Assembly: GCA_045544615.1 (NCBI GenBank)
Contig: JAZPZI010000013.1
Span: 112,051 to 176,050 of the forward strand
From: CAKSFT01 sp045544615
Lineage (GTDB): Bacteria > Bacillota > Clostridia > UBA1381
Reading direction: 5' to 3'
DNA length: 64,000 nucleotides
In this document: positions 61,188-64,000 of the stretch, in pieces
How positions within the stretch are numbered: the first letter of the stretch is position 1
How the letters are laid out: the number at the start of each line of letters is the position of its first letter
The notes under the pieces: generated by a model
What the model was told of the DNA's origin: nothing
The model's database searches: none
The model's input: the letters and a program-made list of their open reading frames with translations, nothing else
Program-made: the position numbers and the translations under genes

Positions 61188-62108
61188 CTACATATGCTGT
61201 TTTTTAGAACTCAGAAGTTCTCCTAAAAATTGCTTATCATACGGTGTCAGCCTATACCCTTTTTTGTATATCAGAACATCACGGTAAATCTTTTTGTTGT
61301 CGACACAGTCGCACTGGATAAGATTGTAGCGGTCGAGAAACTTCTGCGGAACAGGTGAGCACCACATAAAGGTCTCGGGGTTTTCCGACAAAAGTCCGAA
61401 CTGGCTTGCTCTCTCGAAGATAAAGATTCTGCGGTCGATATTATCTGGTAGTTCCTCTTTTATGACTCTTGAGAGTGAAAGGGTCGGGACATACGGGTCT
61501 GCATGTGCGATTTCGATATAGTCGACAAGGTCATCGTATGAAATCTCTTTCTTTTTTGCAAGCGGGCAGTCACGGCTTACAATCAGGCGGTAGTTGAACT
61601 CGGTTATAAACTCGCCTTCAAGGCCCTTTTCTTCGAGCATCTGCTCAAAGTGGCTCTCGTAGCTCTTTGCATAACGGATAATCCCGAGTCGGTAGCCCGA
61701 GTCGAGAATATTCGAAATTGTTCTTTTTGAGTTGGTTTCCTTATAAAAGAGTTCTATCGGGGTTTTGCCGAGTTTTTTTGAAAAACGGATAAACGCCTCG
61801 GAAATATACGAAGACCTCGGAACAGAAATAGAGAAAATCTGCTTTTTTACACCGTCTGATGTGTACATCTTCTCTACCTGATCTATCTGGTTTAAGATTG
61901 TCTTTGCATAGTTTATGAACTCCTCACCGTCAGGCGTCAGAGTCATTCCTGTCGCACTTCGCTCAAATATCTCAATTCCGATATGAGCTTCTAACTCTTT
62001 TATTGAGCGGCTGAGGTTTGGCTGTGCAATCAAAAGCGACTCGGCAGCTTTGTTGAGCGAGCCCTTTTTTGCAACCTCAACTGCATATTTCATGTGCAGT
62101 ACATTCAT
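61188..62108 (-). CDS. LysR family transcriptional regulator
   Basis: 306 residues. The N-terminal winged HTH is canonical (YAVEVAKKGSLNKAAESLLI, AQPNLSRSIKELEAHIG, LFERSATGMTLTPDGEEF-like segment), followed by a linker helix and a two-lobed effector domain (from about 90). AAGGAGAA precedes the ATG. It is transcribed toward adhE, from which it is separated by a terminator and the palindrome above, and adhE is the best guess for a target. Confidence 0.93.
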   Translation of the reverse strand: MNVLHMKYAVEVAKKGSLNKAAESLLIAQPNLSRSIKELEAHIGIEIFERSATGMTLTPDGEEFINYAKTILNQIDQVEKMYTSDGVKKQIFSISVPRSSYISEAFIRFSKKLGKTPIELFYKETNSKRTISNILDSGYRLGIIRYAKSYESHFEQMLEEKGLEGEFITEFNYRLIVSRDCPLAKKKEISYDDLVDYIEIAHADPYVPTLSLSRVIKEELPDNIDRRIFIFERASQFGLLSENPETFMWCSPVPQKFLDRYNLIQCDCVDNKKIYRDVLIYKKGYRLTPYDKQFLGELLSSKKQHM

Positions 62109-62177
62109 GCGGTTCTCCTTTTTTCAAATTAAACGAAATCATTCCAGTATATTACTCGTTATAAATTCCACATTCAC

Positions 62178-62206
62178 ATTTTACCACAAATCTACCATTT
62201 TATCAA
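62178..62206 (-). promoter_or_regulatory. Promoter of the LysR regulator gene
   Basis: Reverse strand TTGATA, 17-bp spacer, TAAAAT. Confidence 0.7.
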
Positions 62207-62242
62207 GTCTAAATTATATTCACAATTATAAAATCATCAAGA

Positions 62243-62270
62243 AAAACCCCGTGCATACACACGGGGTTTT
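62243..62270 (-). terminator. Terminator of the SPFH gene
   Basis: AAAACCCCGTG-CATACA-CACGGGGTTTT hairpin, T run on the reverse strand. Confidence 0.85.
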
Positions 62271-62341
62271 ATGTATCTTTACATAACGACAGAAAAAGTT
62301 TATAACATATTATATCGTTCAACAAAATGTCATTACATCTC

Positions 62342-63676
62342 TTATTTTATATCGTTTTCGTCAAAAATGTCGCCACATTCAGGACAGAACTTCGGAGGAT
62401 TAGCCGGATCTTCAGGAGTCCATCCGCATTTGTCGCACTTATAGAGTGGTGCGCCTGCAGGCTTTGGCTTACCGCAATTCTGACAGAATTTGCCCTGATT
62501 GGTTGTACCGCACTCACAAGCCCATCCGTCTGCCGGAGCAGGTGCAGGCTGGGGCTTACCGCAGTTCTGACAGAACTTACCTGTGTTATCCGTACCGCAT
62601 TCGCATTTCCAGCCACCCTGTGCCGGTGCAGCACCGCCTACTTGCTGATTAACCATAGTGTTCTGGCTGTTGTTTGCGCCCTGCATAAAGCCTGACATAC
62701 CACCCATCATATTACCTGCCATATTCATTCCCATAAAGCCTGCCATAGCACCGTTAGGATTAGCAGCAGCAGTTCCCATAGCCTGAGCTGTTGCACCCGC
62801 CATATGTCCACGAAGCATATTTGCATCTCTGCCCATAGCAGTAGAACGCTGATATTCCTGAATTCTTGCTTCGTCTTCTTCGCTTGCACTGACGGACGAT
62901 ACACCGAATTCTACGATTTCAACGCCTCGTCTGTCTCTCCACTTGGAAGAAAGAAGCTCATTGAGTTCGTCCGCAAGCTGCATTGTGTATGCAGGGATTG
63001 CCGCATAGTAGATGTTGTTCTGCGAAATCTTGAACATTGCAGGCTGAAGAGCTGATAACAGTTCAGATTTCAACTGACTGTCAATTTCGTCACGGGTAAA
63101 GCTGTCTGCTACATTAGCACAAACATTTGTGTAGAAAAGCATTGGGTTAGTGATTCTGTACGAATACTCACCGTGGCAACGAATTTTAATATCAAGCGGG
63201 AATCCGATTGCCTGATCCATAATTCTGAAAGGAATAGGAGAAGGTGTTCCGTACTTATTGCCCATAATTTCCTTTGTGTTGAAGTAGTAAACTCTCTGGT
63301 CCTTTGCAGGCTCACCGCCAAATGTGAAACGCTTGCCAATTTCTGCAAAGCTCTTTTTAATGTTTTCACCCAATGAACCATAGAAAAGGCTTGGTTCTGT
63401 TCCGGTATCATACACAAATTCACCCGGCTCTGCACAAATTTCAACAACCTTACCGCTTTCAACGATAATCATACACTGACCGTCATTGACATTGATGATA
63501 GAGCCGTTTGAAATAATATTATCGGTTCCTTTCTTGTTGGAAGAGCGTCCTCCAACTCTTTTTTCGCCCTTCTGAACAAGGACGTCTGCATCTAAGCTGT
63601 CGCAATAGAAATAGTCTCTCCAGGAATCTGCCAAAACTCCTGATAATGCTCCGATACCTGCTTTAAGTAATCCCAT
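62342..63676 (-). CDS. SPFH domain protein with C-terminal zinc ribbons (YdjI-like)
   Basis: 444 residues. Residues about 1-290 are the SPFH/band-7-like (YdjI) core (WRDYFYCDSL, GSIINVNDGQCMIIVESGKV, GVEIVEFGVSSVSASEEDEA). A Gly/Met/Ala-rich stretch (about 300-350) leads to three zinc ribbons: WKCECGTDNTGKFCQNCGKP, a near copy starting WACECGTTNQG, and YKCDKCGWTPED with FCPECGD. The gene has AAAGGTGA before the ATG and lies 25 bp after a TPM-type membrane gene, as in ydj-like operons linked to envelope and stress functions. Confidence 0.88.
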   Translation of the reverse strand: MGLLKAGIGALSGVLADSWRDYFYCDSLDADVLVQKGEKRVGGRSSNKKGTDNIISNGSIINVNDGQCMIIVESGKVVEICAEPGEFVYDTGTEPSLFYGSLGENIKKSFAEIGKRFTFGGEPAKDQRVYYFNTKEIMGNKYGTPSPIPFRIMDQAIGFPLDIKIRCHGEYSYRITNPMLFYTNVCANVADSFTRDEIDSQLKSELLSALQPAMFKISQNNIYYAAIPAYTMQLADELNELLSSKWRDRRGVEIVEFGVSSVSASEEDEARIQEYQRSTAMGRDANMLRGHMAGATAQAMGTAAANPNGAMAGFMGMNMAGNMMGGMSGFMQGANNSQNTMVNQQVGGAAPAQGGWKCECGTDNTGKFCQNCGKPQPAPAPADGWACECGTTNQGKFCQNCGKPKPAGAPLYKCDKCGWTPEDPANPPKFCPECGDIFDENDIK

Positions 63677-63701
63677 ATTAATTCACCTTTCTTTTATTAT
63701 T

Positions 63702-64000
63702 TTAAAAACTTCCGCCGCCACCGCCGTGGGTTCTTCCCGAAGAGGAGGTATGGCTTCCGGAATTATTGTTTTTCGGTTTTTCTGTTTTGGTTATATGGCT
63801 GTAAAGGAATATATCTCTTGAAGCCGTAATGTTTTTGCTTCCGGGTCTGATATAATCCGCCGCATAGTCATTGGAAACTGCGGTTTTCATCTGTGCAAGC
63901 TTAATTCCCATTGCAATAAAAGCAATAATAAGAGGAATCACAAGCGCAAGAGCGATTATAAAAATCACGTATTCGGGAGTATTGGGAAGCTCCGTAAAGG
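63702..64000 (-). CDS. TPM-domain (YgcG/YdjH-like) membrane protein, C-terminal part only
   Basis: The reverse frame is open to the window edge, so only the last 99 or so residues are visible. A transmembrane helix (VIFIIALALVIPLIIAFIAM) is followed by a polar tail ending SSGRTHGGGGGSF, the Ser/Gly-rich close common in TPM-domain proteins. A GTG at 63968 is not the start, since coding continues upstream (ELPNTPEYV). Precedes the SPFH gene and is probably co-transcribed with it. Confidence 0.7.
   Translation of the reverse strand, partial: FTELPNTPEYVIFIIALALVIPLIIAFIAMGIKLAQMKTAVSNDYAADYIRPGSKNITASRDIFLYSHITKTEKPKNNNSGSHTSSSGRTHGGGGGSF

Noticed and set aside
1..64000. CRISPR arrays, insertion sequences, prophage or rRNA
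   Set aside because: No regularly spaced repeat array, transposase, integrase, phage structural gene or rRNA sequence was recognised by reading both strands.

Overview
The window looks like the chromosome of an anaerobic, low-to-middle G+C Gram-positive bacterium, most likely a gut or rumen Clostridia member. The basis is the gene set (pyruvate phosphate dikinase, bifunctional AdhE with a Rex-type operator, meso-diaminopimelate dehydrogenase, RqcH, BioY, CDP-glycerol transferase and Dlt-like genes), the strong AGGAGG ribosome binding sites, many TTG/GTG starts, and near-consensus sigma-A promoters with 17-bp spacers. No insertion sequence, prophage, CRISPR array or rRNA was seen; one tRNA (elongator Met) is present.

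Layout. 1-3.4 kb: end of an AEC transporter, a lipoprotein, ddh and a TIM-barrel isomerase. 3.6-10.1 kb: rqcH, the TrkA/TrkH potassium system, and a membrane protein with two Rossmann domains and a C-terminal RyR-like domain. 10.1-17.2 kb: MATE exporter, ppdK, and a three-gene GT2-GtrA-DUF6056 membrane glycosylation operon. 17.3-24.3 kb: tRNA-Met, a SLOG-fold protein, an XRE regulator, an MFS transporter with a palindrome inside its promoter, a five-gene envelope/lipoprotein run, and a stand-alone CofE-family ligase. 24.3-29.2 kb: amino-sugar block, nagA plus a ROK-like protein facing a hexapeptide acyltransferase and glmM. 29.3-34.6 kb: deoxyinosine glycosylase, bioY, and carAB behind tandem ARG-box-like sites.

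34.9-40.7 kb is the most unusual part: a Dlt-like operon of adenylating enzyme, GNAT, carrier protein, AlgI-type MBOAT, and a protein fusing a DltD/AlgJ-like SGNH domain to a CE4 polysaccharide deacetylase. It is followed upstream by a ZIP/PQ-loop/DUF4886 operon (40.8-42.6 kb) and by a GntR-controlled catabolic cluster (42.7-47.1 kb) holding an enolase-superfamily enzyme, a short M24 protein, a DHDPS-family aldolase and a zinc alcohol dehydrogenase. 47.2-55 kb is a surface-polysaccharide operon (PglF-like dehydratase, aminotransferase, sugar-phosphate transferase, a GT2 that appears circularly permuted, CDP-glycerol transferase, nucleotide-sugar dehydrogenase, PspC). 55.2-64 kb: a second DUF6056 protein with an extra C-terminal domain, a small membrane protein, a structured non-coding stretch, an APH-type kinase, adhE, a LysR regulator, and an SPFH/zinc-ribbon plus TPM-type pair cut by the window end.

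Together the window is dominated by envelope construction and decoration: lipid-linked sugar synthesis, polyol-phosphate transfer, membrane glycosylation, and aminoacyl/acyl transfer to the outside of the membrane. All functions are read from motifs and gene context without database searches.
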